Assembly: GCA_020831895.1 (NCBI GenBank)
Contig: JAFIFS010000007.1
Span: 1-64,000, forward strand
Direction of reading: 5' to 3'
From: Chromatiales bacterium
GTDB taxonomy: Bacteria > Pseudomonadota > Gammaproteobacteria > Steroidobacterales > GCA-2729495
Length of the DNA stretch: 64,000 nucleotides
Positions 18,146-28,209 of the stretch are shown one piece after another. The translations under genes and the position numbers were made by a program. Positions within the stretch are counted from its first letter, which is position 1; every line of letters begins with the position of its first letter. Under the pieces are notes generated by a model. The model had not been told where the DNA came from, searched no databases, and saw only the letters and a list, made by a program, of their open reading frames with translations.

Positions 18146-20469
18146 GCGCGGTGGTCGAAGTTGCGAAAGCAGACGAGGCCCCCGTGCGGCGCCTCAGGTT
18201 CGAGCTGCATGGGACGGTGCAGGGCATCGGGTTTCGTCCGCTGGTCTGCCGCTGGGCGCGTGAACTGGGCCTTGGCGGCTTTGTGTTCAACTCAGGCGCT
18301 GCACTGCTGATCGAGGCGGAGGGCCCGGAGCCGGCCCTGCGCGCGCTGGAGGGCCGACTGCGCACACCGCCACCCCAGGGCCGCGTGCGTGCGATGCACA
18401 CCAGGCAGGTGCCGGTGCGGGGCCAGTCCGGATTCACCATCGAGGCGAGCGAGTGCGACGCACAGCCTGGCGCAGGCCTGCTGCCTGACCTGGCCAGCTG
18501 CCCTGAATGCCTCGCCGAGACGAAGGCGCCCGGCGATCGGCGCTTTCGCTATCCTTTTGGCAGCTGCACGCGCTGTGGTCCCCGCTACAGCATCGTCGAG
18601 TCGCTGCCTTGGGACCGTTCCCGCGGCAGCATGCGTACCTTCAACCCATGCCCGGAATGCCGGCATGAGTACCAGGACCCTGGCAATCGCCGCCACCACG
18701 CCGAGACGCTGGCCTGTCCCGCGTGCGGCCCCACGCTCGCGCTGCTGGATGCCCGGGGCAACCGGCTGGCCGGCGGCGAGCCTGCGCTCCGGTCGAGTAT
18801 CGAGGCGCTCCTGCAGGGACGTATCGTGGCAGTGAAGGGCCTGGCGGGCTTCCAGCTCTGGGTGCTGGCCAGTGACGAGCGGGCAGTGGGCCGGCTGAGG
18901 GCGCGCAAGCAGCGGCCGGCCAAGCCGTTCGCCGTGATGTTTGCTGACCTTGAGGCGCTTCGCCAACACTGCGATCCGGGCGCGGAGGAAACGGTGATCC
19001 TGGCTGGTCCTGCGGCCCCGATTGTGCTGCTGACACGCAGGCAAGGCTCGGCCACGCACAGGATCGCGCCCTCTGTGGCGCCCGGCAGCCCGCTGCTGGG
19101 CGCGATGCTGGCGGCTCTCCCCCTGCACCAGCTTCTGCTGAGTGGTCTGGGCCAGCCGGTGGTCGCGACCAGCGGCAACCGTCGGGGCGAGCCGGTTCTC
19201 GGTGACGAGGCCCAGGCGCTGGATGCGCTGTCTGGCATCGCCGACCTGTTCCTGATCCACGACCGTCCGATACTCAGGCCGCAGGAAGACTCCATCGTCA
19301 GGGTTATTTCCGGGCAGCCGGCGACGCTGCGCCAGGCAAGAGGGCTTGCGCCGCTGGCACTGGGTGAACTGCCGGGTGCCGAGGGTGTACTGGCGCTTGG
19401 CGGACACCTGAAGGCCAGCGTGGCCCTGGGTATTGCCGGACAGGCGGTGCTCGCGCCCCAGACCGGTGACCTGGACAGTGCGCGTGCGCGCGATCGCCAT
19501 GCGGCGCTGCTTGACGAGTTTCCTCGCCTGCATGGGATACAGCTGCGCGCCTTGGCCTGCGACTTGCACCCGGACTATTTCACCAGCCGGCTGGCGGCGC
19601 AGGGGGGGCTGCCGGTGCTGTCCGTTCAGCATCATCAGGCCCATGTGCTCGCGACGATGGCCGAGCACGGGCTTCAGGCGCCGGTGCTCGGTGTCGCGTT
19701 CGATGGCAGCGGCTACGGCCCGGATGGCACGGTCTGGGGCGGCGAGTTTCTGGCGATGGGTCCGCGCAGCTTCAGGCGTCATGCCTGTCTGCGCCGCTTC
19801 AGGCTGCCGGGCGGGCAGAAGGCAGTGCGCGAGCCTCGCCGGAGCGCGCTGGGCCTGCTCCATGCGCTCCACGGTGGCGCAGGACTCGGCCCTGCGTCGC
19901 TGCCGTCGGATGGGCTTGGCGATACGGGACGCCGCACTCTGGGCGCAATGCTGGAGCGCGGGTTCAACTCGCCGTGGACCTCCAGCGTGGGGCGCCTGTT
20001 TGATGCCGTTGCGGCGCTGCTGGGGCTTTGCCAGGTGATGAGCTATGAGGCCGAGGCGGCAATGCAGCTCGAGTGGGCGGCGCTGTCGGCGGGCTGCCTC
20101 GATGGACGTGGTTATCCGTTTCCGCTGCGCACGGGCGAGGGCAGATGCCGGGTCGTGGACTGGGGTCCGGCCATAAGCCGGCTGATTACCGACCGCGATG
20201 CTGGTCGCTCGCCCGGCGCGATCGCGGCCGATTTCCACGCCGGGCTGGCCGATGCGATCCTGGACGTGGCTCTCGATGCGCGTGCCCGCCGCGTCGTGCT
20301 CGGCGGGGGCTGTTTCCAGAACCGCTGCCTGACCGAGGCGACCATCCAGCGCCTGCATGCGGCCGGGATCGAGGCCTGGTGGCCTCAGCAGGTACCCGCC
20401 AACGATGGCGGGCTTGCGCTGGGCCAGCTGGCCCAGGCCGCCGCACTCAGTCGGCAGGAGCTGCACTGA
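18142..20469 (+). CDS. hypF: Carbamoyltransferase HypF
   Basis: Large maturation enzyme of 775 aa that uses carbamoyl phosphate to make the cyanide ligands of the NiFe site with HypE. Domains in order: acylphosphatase (FELHGTVQGIGFRP, residues ~18-100); two zinc-finger-like units (CPECLAETKAPGDRRFRYPFGSC... overall pattern CPEC/CTRCGP and CPEC/CPACGP, residues ~115-195); a YrdC-like domain (IVAVKGLAGFQLWV onward); and a Kae1-like carbamoyltransferase domain with HHQAHVLATMAEH and GVAFDGSGYGPDGTVWGGEF. The start is GTG, overlapping the hypA stop, and its stop overlaps the hypC start (TGATG). Confidence 0.96.
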   Translation: MSAVVEVAKADEAPVRRLRFELHGTVQGIGFRPLVCRWARELGLGGFVFNSGAALLIEAEGPEPALRALEGRLRTPPPQGRVRAMHTRQVPVRGQSGFTIEASECDAQPGAGLLPDLASCPECLAETKAPGDRRFRYPFGSCTRCGPRYSIVESLPWDRSRGSMRTFNPCPECRHEYQDPGNRRHHAETLACPACGPTLALLDARGNRLAGGEPALRSSIEALLQGRIVAVKGLAGFQLWVLASDERAVGRLRARKQRPAKPFAVMFADLEALRQHCDPGAEETVILAGPAAPIVLLTRRQGSATHRIAPSVAPGSPLLGAMLAALPLHQLLLSGLGQPVVATSGNRRGEPVLGDEAQALDALSGIADLFLIHDRPILRPQEDSIVRVISGQPATLRQARGLAPLALGELPGAEGVLALGGHLKASVALGIAGQAVLAPQTGDLDSARARDRHAALLDEFPRLHGIQLRALACDLHPDYFTSRLAAQGGLPVLSVQHHQAHVLATMAEHGLQAPVLGVAFDGSGYGPDGTVWGGEFLAMGPRSFRRHACLRRFRLPGGQKAVREPRRSALGLLHALHGGAGLGPASLPSDGLGDTGRRTLGAMLERGFNSPWTSSVGRLFDAVAALLGLCQVMSYEAEAAMQLEWAALSAGCLDGRGYPFPLRTGEGRCRVVDWGPAISRLITDRDAGRSPGAIAADFHAGLADAILDVALDARARRVVLGGGCFQNRCLTEATIQRLHAAGIEAWWPQQVPANDGGLALGQLAQAAALSRQELH

Positions 20470-20723
20470 TGTGCCTCGCGGTACCCGGACGGATACTGGA
20501 GGTCGAGGGCGATGATCCGCTCTCGCGCAGCGCGCGCGTCGACTTCGGTGGCCTGGTCCGGCGGGTCAACCTGGCGTTCGTGCCGGAAGCCGGTGTTGGT
20601 GATCACGTGCTCGTGCACGTGGGGGTCGCGCTGGCCGTGATCGACGAGGACGAGGCCTCGCGTATCTTCACCTGGCTTGGCGAGCTCGAGACCGTGGACC
20701 CGACGGACGGTTCGCGGCCATGA
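20469..20723 (+). CDS. hypC: Hydrogenase assembly chaperone HypC
   Basis: HypC/HybG-family chaperone of 84 aa. It starts MCLAVPGRI, with the essential Cys2 that, together with HypD, carries the Fe(CN)2CO unit and then contacts the large subunit. The beta-barrel core follows ([42 protein letters not shown]). It overlaps hypF and hypD by a few bases on either side, consistent with coupled translation of a HypCD complex. Confidence 0.96.
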   Translation: MCLAVPGRILEVEGDDPLSRSARVDFGGLVRRVNLAFVPEAGVGDHVLVHVGVALAVIDEDEASRIFTWLGELETVDPTDGSRP

Positions 20724-21820
20724 AGTACCGCGACGAGTACCGGGATCCGGCCAGCGCCCGGCGCCTCTCGGCCGAGATCGCGCGGACCGCAACGCGGCCC
20801 TGGACCCTGATGGAGGTCTGCGGGGGGCAGACCCACGCCATCCTGCGTCACGGCATCGACCGTATGCTTCCCGAAGGCGTCGAGCTGATCCATGGTCCGG
20901 GCTGCCCGGTCTGCGTCACGCCGCTCGGCTGCATCGACAAGGCGATCGAGATCGCCATGGAGCCGGGCGTGATCTTCTGCAGCTTTGGCGACATGCTCCG
21001 CGTGCCCGGGAGCTCCGGTGACCTCGCGGCCGCCCGGTCCCGCGGTGCCGATGTCCGCATCGTCTACTCTCCGCTGGATGCCGTCGCGCTTGCAGAAGCA
21101 AACCCACAGCGCGAGGTCGTGTTCCTTGCGGTCGGCTTTGAGACTACGGCGCCAGCCAACGCGATGGCGGTGCGCCAGGCCCACCGTTCGGGTCTGGGCA
21201 ATTTTTCCCTGCTGGTCGCGCAGGTGCTGGTACCGCCGGCGATCGAGTCCCTGCTGACCAGTCCGGGTTGCCGCGTCCAGGGATTTCTTGCGGCTGGCCA
21301 TGTCTGCACCGTGATGGGGCTGGATGCCTATGAGCAGCTGGCACAGACTTACAGGGTGCCCATCGTCGTCACGGGCTTCGAGCCGGTCGATATCCTCGAT
21401 GGCGTGCTCGCCTGCGTGAGCGAGCTGGAGCAGGGCAGTGCACGCGTGCTGAACCGGTATGCTCGCGTGGTGCGCAGTGAAGGCAACCCGGCAGCGCGTG
21501 CGATGGTGGAGGGGGTGTTTGCCGTCGTGCCCCGGTACTGGCGAGGCATGGGACTTCTGCCGGCCAGCGGACTCGGTCTTGCCCCGGCCTGGCAGCAATA
21601 CGATGCGGAGCGACGTTTTGGCGGCGTCGAGGCTGGCCCGGAACCCGCCGGCGAATGCATCAGCGGCCTGGTGCTGCGCGGGGAACGCCGACCTGACCAG
21701 TGCCCGGCCTTCGGCTCCCGCTGCACGCCCGAGGCCCCGCTCGGGGTCACGATGGTGTCCGGCGAGGGGGCCTGCGCGGCCTATTTCCGCTACCGGGAGC
21801 CGCAGCGTGCCTTCGGCTGA
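20720..21820 (+). CDS. hypD: Hydrogenase formation protein HypD
   Basis: HypD of 366 aa, the scaffold on which the Fe(CN)2CO cofactor is built with HypC. Family motifs: [20 protein letters not shown] (residues ~29-48), [11 protein letters not shown] with its CxxC at ~residue 70, GFETTAP, and a C-terminal cysteine set that holds the 4Fe-4S cluster (GECISG..., [31 protein letters not shown]). The length is normal. It overlaps hypC by 4 bases and hypE by 14 bases. Confidence 0.97.
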   Translation: MKYRDEYRDPASARRLSAEIARTATRPWTLMEVCGGQTHAILRHGIDRMLPEGVELIHGPGCPVCVTPLGCIDKAIEIAMEPGVIFCSFGDMLRVPGSSGDLAAARSRGADVRIVYSPLDAVALAEANPQREVVFLAVGFETTAPANAMAVRQAHRSGLGNFSLLVAQVLVPPAIESLLTSPGCRVQGFLAAGHVCTVMGLDAYEQLAQTYRVPIVVTGFEPVDILDGVLACVSELEQGSARVLNRYARVVRSEGNPAARAMVEGVFAVVPRYWRGMGLLPASGLGLAPAWQQYDAERRFGGVEAGPEPAGECISGLVLRGERRPDQCPAFGSRCTPEAPLGVTMVSGEGACAAYFRYREPQRAFG

Positions 21821-22856
21821 GACTGGCCCCGCCTGCCCCCTCCCGGCCGGCGAGGGCGACACGATACAGCTGGCCCATGGTGGGGGCGGCCGGATGATGG
21901 CCCGGCTGCTGGAGACGGTGTTCTATCCGGCCTTCGACAACCCGGCACTGGCGCGCCGCCATGATGCGGCCAGGCTCGCCCTGGAGGGACCGGTCGCTTT
22001 CAGCACCGACGCCTATGTGGTGCAACCGCTGTTCTTCCCCGGCGGTGACATCGGCTCGCTGGCCGTCAGCGGGACCATCAACGACCTCGCGATGGCCGGG
22101 GCCCGCGCACGCTACCTGAGCGCAGCGTTCATCCTGGAGGAGGGACTCCCGGTCGAAACGCTTCGCCGGATCGTCAGGTCGATGCGCAGCGCAGCGTTCA
22201 CCGATGGCGTGGAGATCGTCGCCGGTGACATCAAGGTGGTCGAGCGCGGCAAGGCGGATGGCTGCTTCATCACGACTGCCGGGGTCGGCAGCGTACTCGC
22301 TCCGACGGCCGTCGAGCCGCAGGCGCTGCGCCCCGGAGACCTGATCCTGCTCAGCGGAGACATTGGTCGCCACGGCATCGCCGTGCTCAGTGCCCGGGAG
22401 TCCTTCGGGTTCGAGGAGCCGGTCGAAAGTGACTGCGCCTCGCTGCTCTCGCCCGTGATGGCCCTGCTGGAGGCGGGCGTGGCGCTGCACTGCCTGCGCG
22501 ACCTCACTCGTGGCGGCCTGGCCAGTGTGCTGGTTGAACTCGCACAGGGCTCCGGTCTTGAACTGAGGATCGAAGAATCCGCCGTGCCGGTTCGCGCGGA
22601 TGTGCGGGCGGCCTGCGAGCTTTTCGGTCTCGATCCGCTTTACGTGGCCAACGAGGGGCGTTTCGTGGCCGTGGTTCCGGCGGCGGCTCGCCAGCGGGCG
22701 CTTGAGCTGCTCGCGCGGTTCCCGGTGAGCGCCGGAGCGATACCCATCGGCAGCGTGGTGGCGGGTGAGCCCGGCCGCGTCATCGCGAGGGGGGCGCTGG
22801 GCCAGGATCGCGTGATCGACCTTCTGAGCGGCGAGCAGCTTCCGCGGATCTGCTGA
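21807..22856 (+). CDS. hypE: Hydrogenase maturation protein HypE
   Basis: HypE of 349 aa, an AIR-synthase-fold ATPase that dehydrates the thiocarboxamide on its C-terminal cysteine to thiocyanate and donates cyanide to HypCD. It ends in PRIC, the required C-terminal Cys. Other blocks are [57 protein letters not shown] and [14 protein letters not shown] 21807 is the most upstream in-frame start that fits the family and overlaps hypD. It is the last gene of the hydrogenase operon and is followed by a strong hairpin. Confidence 0.96.
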   Translation: MPSAETGPACPLPAGEGDTIQLAHGGGGRMMARLLETVFYPAFDNPALARRHDAARLALEGPVAFSTDAYVVQPLFFPGGDIGSLAVSGTINDLAMAGARARYLSAAFILEEGLPVETLRRIVRSMRSAAFTDGVEIVAGDIKVVERGKADGCFITTAGVGSVLAPTAVEPQALRPGDLILLSGDIGRHGIAVLSARESFGFEEPVESDCASLLSPVMALLEAGVALHCLRDLTRGGLASVLVELAQGSGLELRIEESAVPVRADVRAACELFGLDPLYVANEGRFVAVVPAAARQRALELLARFPVSAGAIPIGSVVAGEPGRVIARGALGQDRVIDLLSGEQLPRIC

Positions 22857-22887
22857 AACATTCGCATCATGCGCTTGCAGCATGCGC

Positions 22888-22930
22888 ATCCGTAGAATCC
22901 GCGATGCGGCCTGCATCGCGCTCTACGGAT
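22888..22930. other. Two-part stem-loop between the hydrogenase and acetyl-CoA operons
   Basis: ATCCGTAGA (22888-22896) pairs perfectly with TCTACGGAT (22922-22930). Inside it GCGATGC (22901-22907) pairs perfectly with GCATCGC (22913-22919), with a small internal loop between the stems. The palindrome ATGCGCAT lies just upstream. No T-run follows, so this is not a standard intrinsic terminator. It may be an mRNA-stabilising or operon-boundary hairpin, or a REP-like element. Confidence 0.7.
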
Positions 22931-22967
22931 AATCATCCCTGCGGTTTGCGGGACCGGGAGGATCTGG

Positions 22968-24743
22968 ATGGGCCCACAGCAGGACACCGCGGCGGGTCGA
23001 GAGCTGCCGCAGATCGAGAAAGCCCCGCGAAGGTCGTTCAACCTCGAGGACTATGAGGCGCTGCGTGCGAGCTTCAGCTGGGCCGATGCGCGCAGGCTGA
23101 TGGAAGGCCTGCCGGGCGGCGGGCTCAATATCGCACACGAGGCGGTGATCCGGCACGCCAGAGGTGCGCGGGCCGAAAGCACCGCGCTGCTGTGGCTGGG
23201 ACGCCAGGGTGAGCGTCGCGAGATCAGCTACCGGGAGCTCGCCGGCGAGGTCGCGCGCTTCGCCAACATGCTGCGGGACCTGGGCGTGGCGCCGGGTGAG
23301 CGCGTGTTCGTCATGCTCGGGCGGGTGCCCGAGCTCTACATCGCGGTGCTGGGCTCGCTGCTGTCCCGGGTCGTCGTCTCGCCGTTATTCTCTGCGTTCG
23401 GGCCGGAGCCAGTCGCTACCCGGGTTTCCATCGGCCAGGGCCGGCTGCTGGTGACCAGTCCGGGGCTCTATGCGCGCAAGATTGCGCCCGTCCGTGATGA
23501 GCTGCCCACGCTGCAGCATGTGCTGGTCACGGGGGAGGTCGCCGCGCCGGGCACGGCGGCGCTGACGCCGCTGCTCGCATCCGCCTCCGACGAGTTCGAG
23601 ACGCCGGAGACCGACCCCGAGGATATGGCGCTGCTCCACTTTACCTCGGGCACGACCGGGACACCGAAGGGTGCGATCCACGTCCACGAGGCCGTGGTCG
23701 CGCATCACATCACGGGTCACTATGCGCTGGACCTGCGGCCCGGGGACATCTTCTGGTGCACCGCTGACCCCGGCTGGGTGACGGGCACCAGCTACGGCAT
23801 CATCGCGCCGCTGACCAACGGTGCGACCAACCTCGTCCTCGAGTCCGAGTTCGACGTCGCGCTCTGGTACGAGACCCTCGCATCGGAGCGGGTCAACGTC
23901 TGGTACACGGCACCCACCGCCATCCGCAGGTTGATGAAGGCTGGCCCGGAGGCGGCCCGGGGGCATGACCTTTCACACCTGCGCTTCATGGCTTCCGTCG
24001 GCGAGCCCCTGAATCCGGAAGCAGTGACCTGGGGTCAGCAGGTCCTGGGCCAGCCCTTCCACGACAACTGGTGGCAGACAGAGACCGGGGGCATCATGAT
24101 CGCGAATTTCGCCGCCCTGCCGGTCAAGCCCGGGTCCATGGGCCGTCCCATGCCGGGTATCGAGGCCGCAATCGCCCGCCGTGGTGCTGACGGTGGGGTC
24201 GACATCGTCCAGGATGCCGGAGTCGAGGGCGAGCTGGTCATCAGGTCAGGCTGGCCCTCGATGATGCGTGGCTACCTGGGCGAGGAGGCACGCTACCAGA
24301 AGTGCTTCGCGGGGGGTTGGTACCTGACGGGCGACCTCGCCCGGTGTGACGAGGATGGCTGCTTCTGGTTCGTCGGCAGGGCGGACGACGTGATCAAGAC
24401 CTCCGGGCACCTGATCGGTCCTTTCGAGGTCGAGAGTGTGCTCATCGAGCACCCCGCGGTCGCGGAAGCCGCAGTCATTGGCGTGCCCGATGCCACGGCA
24501 GGGGAGCTGGTGAAGGCCTTCGTCGCGCTGAAGACGGGACATCAGCCGGACGAGACCCTGCGCCGCTCAATCCTCGGCCATGCCCGCCAGAGGCTCGGCC
24601 CGGCGGTGGCACCCAAGCTGGTCGACTTCTGCGCGGACCTGCCAAAGACGCGTTCCGGCAAGATCATGCGGCGCCTGCTCAAGGCGCGCGAGCTCGGACT
24701 GCCGGAGGGTGATCTCTCGACGCTGGAAGGAGACGCGCGTTGA
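22968..24743 (+). CDS. acsA: AMP-forming acetate-CoA ligase (short AcsA type)
   Basis: Acyl-CoA synthetase of 591 aa. The adenylation motif is [13 protein letters not shown] (residues ~222-234). A5-like [10 protein letters not shown]8-like [36 protein letters not shown], and the C-terminal catalytic lysine in [10 protein letters not shown] (K~560) are all present. The opening [21 protein letters not shown] is typical of AcsA-type acetate-CoA ligases. It makes acetyl-CoA, AMP and pyrophosphate from acetate, ATP and CoA. The family II pyrophosphatase at the end of the same operon would pull the reaction forward. A different short-chain acid substrate is possible. Confidence 0.85.
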   Translation: MGPQQDTAAGRELPQIEKAPRRSFNLEDYEALRASFSWADARRLMEGLPGGGLNIAHEAVIRHARGARAESTALLWLGRQGERREISYRELAGEVARFANMLRDLGVAPGERVFVMLGRVPELYIAVLGSLLSRVVVSPLFSAFGPEPVATRVSIGQGRLLVTSPGLYARKIAPVRDELPTLQHVLVTGEVAAPGTAALTPLLASASDEFETPETDPEDMALLHFTSGTTGTPKGAIHVHEAVVAHHITGHYALDLRPGDIFWCTADPGWVTGTSYGIIAPLTNGATNLVLESEFDVALWYETLASERVNVWYTAPTAIRRLMKAGPEAARGHDLSHLRFMASVGEPLNPEAVTWGQQVLGQPFHDNWWQTETGGIMIANFAALPVKPGSMGRPMPGIEAAIARRGADGGVDIVQDAGVEGELVIRSGWPSMMRGYLGEEARYQKCFAGGWYLTGDLARCDEDGCFWFVGRADDVIKTSGHLIGPFEVESVLIEHPAVAEAAVIGVPDATAGELVKAFVALKTGHQPDETLRRSILGHARQRLGPAVAPKLVDFCADLPKTRSGKIMRRLLKARELGLPEGDLSTLEGDAR

Positions 24744-25741
24744 TCGACAAGCCGCACCTGGACCGGGCGCACCTGCTCGAAATGCTGGAAGGGATGCTGC
24801 GTATCCGCCTGTTCGAGGCCCGCTGCGTCGAGCTCTACCAGGCCCAGAAGATCCTCGGGTTCCTTCATCTGTACGATGGCCAGGAGGCGGTGTCCGTCGG
24901 CGTGATCGGGTCGCTGGGGCCTGAAGATGCGGTTGTCGCAACCTATCGCGAGCATGGACAGGCGCTTGCACGTGGCCTCGGCATGGACGTGCTGATGGCC
25001 GAGATGCTGGGCATGGAACAGGGCTGCTGCCGTGGCCGCGGCGGCTCGATGCATATCTTCGATGCCGGGACGCGCTTCTATGGCGGCAATGCGATCGTCG
25101 GGGCCGGCCTGCCACTGGCGGTCGGGATCGCGCTGGGCGACAGCATGATGCGCCGGGATGCCGTCACCGCCTGCTTTTTCGGGGACGGTGCTGTCGATGA
25201 GGGCGAGTTTCACGAGAGCCTGAGCCTGGCAGCACTATGGCAGCTTCCGGTGCTGTTCGTCTGCGAGAACAACCTGTACTCGATGGGGATGGCACTGGAG
25301 CGCGCCACCGCCGAGCCCGACATCGCGAAGAAGGCCGCCGCCTATGCGATGCCGGCCGAAGTGGTCGATGGCATGGATGTAGTGGCGGTGGAGCTCGCCA
25401 CAGGGCGCGCGCTCGAGCACATTCGGGCAGGCCAGGGACCCGCCTTCCTCGAGTGCCGCACCTACCGGTTCCGGGCGCACTCGATGTTCGATGCACAGAG
25501 CTACCGCACCCGGGAAGAGGTCGCCGCCTGGCGCGAGAAGGATCCCATCGTCAGGCTGCGTGGCTGGATGGAGGACGCCGGCCTGCTGCACGAGGGTGAA
25601 TACGCGGCGATGGAATCCCGCATCCGGGCTGACATTGACGCCGCCGTGGCCTGGGCGGAGTCCGGCTCGCCCGAGAGCCCGGCGAACCTGATGAAGTTTG
25701 TCACGATGGACCATGTGCCCCAGGAAGGACAGGCGTCATGA
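24740..25741 (+). CDS. pdhA: Pyruvate dehydrogenase E1 component, alpha subunit
   Basis: Thiamine diphosphate-dependent E1 alpha chain of 333 aa. The TPP motif starts at [31 protein letters not shown] (residues ~150-180). [19 protein letters not shown] and [16 protein letters not shown] are typical of PdhA/AcoA. The gene begins with TTG overlapping the acsA stop, and GGAAGGAG 9 bases earlier supports this rare start. With the beta chain and E2 it should decarboxylate pyruvate to acetyl-CoA. Acetoin or another 2-oxo acid dehydrogenase cannot be excluded by eye. Confidence 0.88.
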   Translation: MIDKPHLDRAHLLEMLEGMLRIRLFEARCVELYQAQKILGFLHLYDGQEAVSVGVIGSLGPEDAVVATYREHGQALARGLGMDVLMAEMLGMEQGCCRGRGGSMHIFDAGTRFYGGNAIVGAGLPLAVGIALGDSMMRRDAVTACFFGDGAVDEGEFHESLSLAALWQLPVLFVCENNLYSMGMALERATAEPDIAKKAAAYAMPAEVVDGMDVVAVELATGRALEHIRAGQGPAFLECRTYRFRAHSMFDAQSYRTREEVAAWREKDPIVRLRGWMEDAGLLHEGEYAAMESRIRADIDAAVAWAESGSPESPANLMKFVTMDHVPQEGQAS

Positions 25742-26727
25742 CCGGCGCCGGGCCACTGACCTACCGCGAGGCCTGCCGGCAGGCGCTGATCGAGGCGCTG
25801 GAGTCGGATCCCAGGGTGTTCATGATGGGGGAGGATATCGGCGCCTACGGTGGCTGTTACGCCGTGACCAAGGGCCTGCTCGAGCAGTTCGGTCCTGAGC
25901 GTGTCCGCGATACGCCTCTTGCCGAGAGCGGCTTTACCGGTGCCGGCATCGGCGCGGCCATGGTGGGCATGCGGCCGATCGTCGAGCTGATGACCTGCAA
26001 CTTCAGCCTCCTGGCGCTGGACCAGATCATGAACAGCGCGGCCACGCTGGCCCACATGTCGGGCGGCCAGTTTGCCGTGCCGCTCGTGATCCGCATGGCG
26101 ACCGGGGCCGGGCGCCGCGTGGCCGCCCAGCACTCGCATAGCCTCGAGGGTTGGTTCGCCCATATTCCCGGGGTCAAGGTGCTCGCTCCGGCGGTCATCG
26201 AGGACGCGCGATACATGCTCGGGCCTGCCCTGGCGGACCCGAATCCTGTCCTGATCTTCGAGCACGTGATGCTCTACAACGATACAGGCCCGCACGATCC
26301 ATCGGTCACCGAGGTCGACATCAGTTCGGCAGCGGTGCGTCGCGAAGGAAGTGACGTGACGCTTGTAACCTACGGCGGAAGCCTCCGGAAGTGCCTGGCG
26401 GCGGCCGGTCAGCTGGCCGAGGAGCGCATCTCGGCCGATGTGATCGATCTGCGCATCCTGCGGCCACTCGACAGCGCCACCGTCCTTGAATCCGTGCGCC
26501 GGACGCGTCGCTGCGTGATCGTCGACGAAGCCTGGCGCTCGGGCTCGATTGCTGCGGAGATCGGCATGCGCATCGCCGAGGAGGCCTTCTTCGACCTCGA
26601 TGCTCCGCTGCGGCGCGTCTGCTCGGCCGAGGTTCCTGTGCCCTATGCGCCGGCGATGGAGGATGCGGCCCTTCCGCAGGTCGATGACATCGTGGGCACC
26701 GTCCGCCAGCTCCTGGGGAAATCATGA
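25738..26727 (+). CDS. pdhB: Pyruvate dehydrogenase E1 component, beta subunit
   Basis: E1 beta chain of 329 aa. Family blocks: [95 protein letters not shown], and a transketolase C-terminal domain from [15 protein letters not shown]. The catalytic His is in AQHSHS. It overlaps pdhA by ATGA and the E2 gene by 4 bases. The alpha2beta2 E1 is the Gram-positive/mitochondrial type, distinct from the single-chain AceE usual in gammaproteobacteria, which suggests a second, accessory complex. Confidence 0.9.
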   Translation: MTGAGPLTYREACRQALIEALESDPRVFMMGEDIGAYGGCYAVTKGLLEQFGPERVRDTPLAESGFTGAGIGAAMVGMRPIVELMTCNFSLLALDQIMNSAATLAHMSGGQFAVPLVIRMATGAGRRVAAQHSHSLEGWFAHIPGVKVLAPAVIEDARYMLGPALADPNPVLIFEHVMLYNDTGPHDPSVTEVDISSAAVRREGSDVTLVTYGGSLRKCLAAAGQLAEERISADVIDLRILRPLDSATVLESVRRTRRCVIVDEAWRSGSIAAEIGMRIAEEAFFDLDAPLRRVCSAEVPVPYAPAMEDAALPQVDDIVGTVRQLLGKS

Positions 26728-27953
26728 TGCGTGAGTTCCGTATGCCGGCACTGGGTGCCGACATGGAGTCGGGCGTGCTAGCCCAGTGGCTGGTGAAGCC
26801 AGGCAGCGCCGTCAGTCCGGGCGACATCGTCTGTGTGGTGGAGACACAGAAGGGCGCCATCGAGGTCGAAATCTTCGAGGATGGCGTGATCGAGGAGATA
26901 CTCGTCGAGCCGGGCACGGAGGTGCCGGTCGGGCAGCCCCTGGCCCGCCTCGACGGCGGGCCAGCCGCAGCTCAGGGCGCTGCCCCGGAGCTCAAGCCCA
27001 TGGAACCACAAGCAGGGCGCCCCGCCGACGTGCAGGCGGCGCCCCGATCCCCGGCGGCGCCTGCGGGACCTCCGCCAGAGCCCCGGGCCAGGCCAGCGCG
27101 GGCTCTGGTCACGCCTGCGGCGCGGCGGCGGGCAGCCGAGCTGGATGTCGATCCGGAGACGATGACGGGGACCGGCATCGATGGCTCCGTCACGCTGGCT
27201 GACGTGGAGGTGGCGGCCCGAAGACCGGAGAGCGTGAAGCGGCCCCCGCAGGAGCTGGCACCAGAGGCAAGGCCAGCCCGGGGTTTCGACAAGTCGGCCA
27301 TGCGCGCGGCGATAGCCGCAGCGATGCAGCGTTCGAAGCGCGAGATCCCGCACTATTACCTCGGCCAGGCGATAGACTTTTCCGCAGCCCAGGGCTGGCT
27401 CGAGGCACGCAACGCGGACCTGCCGCCGGCCAGCCGGCTGATGCCTGCCGTGCTGCTGCTGAAGGCGGCCGCGCTCTCTCTCAGGGCCGTGCCGGACCTC
27501 AACGGGCATTTCGTCGATGGCGCCTTCCGGCCGGGTAAAGACATCAACGTGGGTTGGGTGGTCGCACTGCGCGGCGGCGGCCTCGTTGCGCCGGCGATCA
27601 ATGGGGTGGACCGGCTTCCCCTGCCTGACCTGATGTCGGCGCTGCGTGACCTCGTGCAGCGGGCCCGCGCAGGGGGGCTGCGTGCCTCCGAGCTCAGCAG
27701 TGGCACGGTGACCGTGACCAGCCTCGGTGAGCGGGGCGCCGACCGAGTCATGGGGGTCATCTATCCGCCCCAGGTTGCCGTGATCGGTTTCGGGCGGATT
27801 GCGAGCCGGCCCTGGGTCGTGGATGGCCAGGTCGTCGCCCGCCCGCTGGTCGATGCCTCGCTTGCGGCAGACCATCGTGTCTGCGACGGGCGCTTGGGTG
27901 GCCTGCTGCTCGCAGCGATCGACCGTCACCTGCAAAAACCTGGAGAGCTATGA
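26724..27953 (+). CDS. Dihydrolipoamide acyltransferase (E2) with one lipoyl domain
   Basis: E2 of 409 aa. The lipoyl domain is at residues ~2-78, with the lipoylated lysine K43 in [12 protein letters not shown] Pro/Ala-rich linker follows (residues ~85-130). The E1/E3-binding domain is [33 protein letters not shown] (~132-165). The catalytic domain ends ADHRVCDG, with H384 and D388 as the active-site pair. It transfers the acetyl group to CoA. No E3 (dihydrolipoamide dehydrogenase) gene is in the operon, so E3 must come from elsewhere. An ACP gene follows 4 bases later. Confidence 0.9.
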   Translation: MMREFRMPALGADMESGVLAQWLVKPGSAVSPGDIVCVVETQKGAIEVEIFEDGVIEEILVEPGTEVPVGQPLARLDGGPAAAQGAAPELKPMEPQAGRPADVQAAPRSPAAPAGPPPEPRARPARALVTPAARRRAAELDVDPETMTGTGIDGSVTLADVEVAARRPESVKRPPQELAPEARPARGFDKSAMRAAIAAAMQRSKREIPHYYLGQAIDFSAAQGWLEARNADLPPASRLMPAVLLLKAAALSLRAVPDLNGHFVDGAFRPGKDINVGWVVALRGGGLVAPAINGVDRLPLPDLMSALRDLVQRARAGGLRASELSSGTVTVTSLGERGADRVMGVIYPPQVAVIGFGRIASRPWVVDGQVVARPLVDASLAADHRVCDGRLGGLLLAAIDRHLQKPGEL

Positions 27954-27957
27954 AACG

Positions 27958-28209
27958 ATGAGCAGCCCTGCAGCACATATGACACTGATTCGCGAGATCC
28001 TCGCAGGAATAGCGCCCGAGGCTGCCGACTGCGATATTCCGGGCGATGCCGACGTGCGCGAGGCCCTGGACCTGGATTCCATGGACTTCCTGAACTTCAT
28101 CATCGCGCTCCACGAGCAGACCGGGGTCGACATCCCGGAGACGGACTATCCGCAGCTCTTCACGCTCGATGGCGCCATCGCTTACCTCGGGCAGCATGAC
28201 CGCTCCTGA
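27958..28209 (+). CDS. Acyl carrier protein-like protein
   Basis: Small acidic protein of 83 aa of the phosphopantetheine-attachment fold. S41 in DLDSMDFLNFI is the likely 4'-phosphopantetheine site, and helix I starts MTLIREILAGIAPE. It lies 4 bases after E2 and overlaps the pyrophosphatase start by 14 bases, so it is an integral operon member. An ACP among pyruvate dehydrogenase genes is not standard. It might carry an octanoyl or acyl group for lipoylation, or accept acyl groups from the adjacent ligase. Both ideas are inference. Confidence 0.85.
   Translation: MSSPAAHMTLIREILAGIAPEAADCDIPGDADVREALDLDSMDFLNFIIALHEQTGVDIPETDYPQLFTLDGAIAYLGQHDRS

Noticed and set aside
18292-20466. 724-codon minus-strand open frame over hypF
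   Set aside because: It mirrors hypF in the opposite strand, has Gln/Arg-rich composition typical of a shadow, and no motif.
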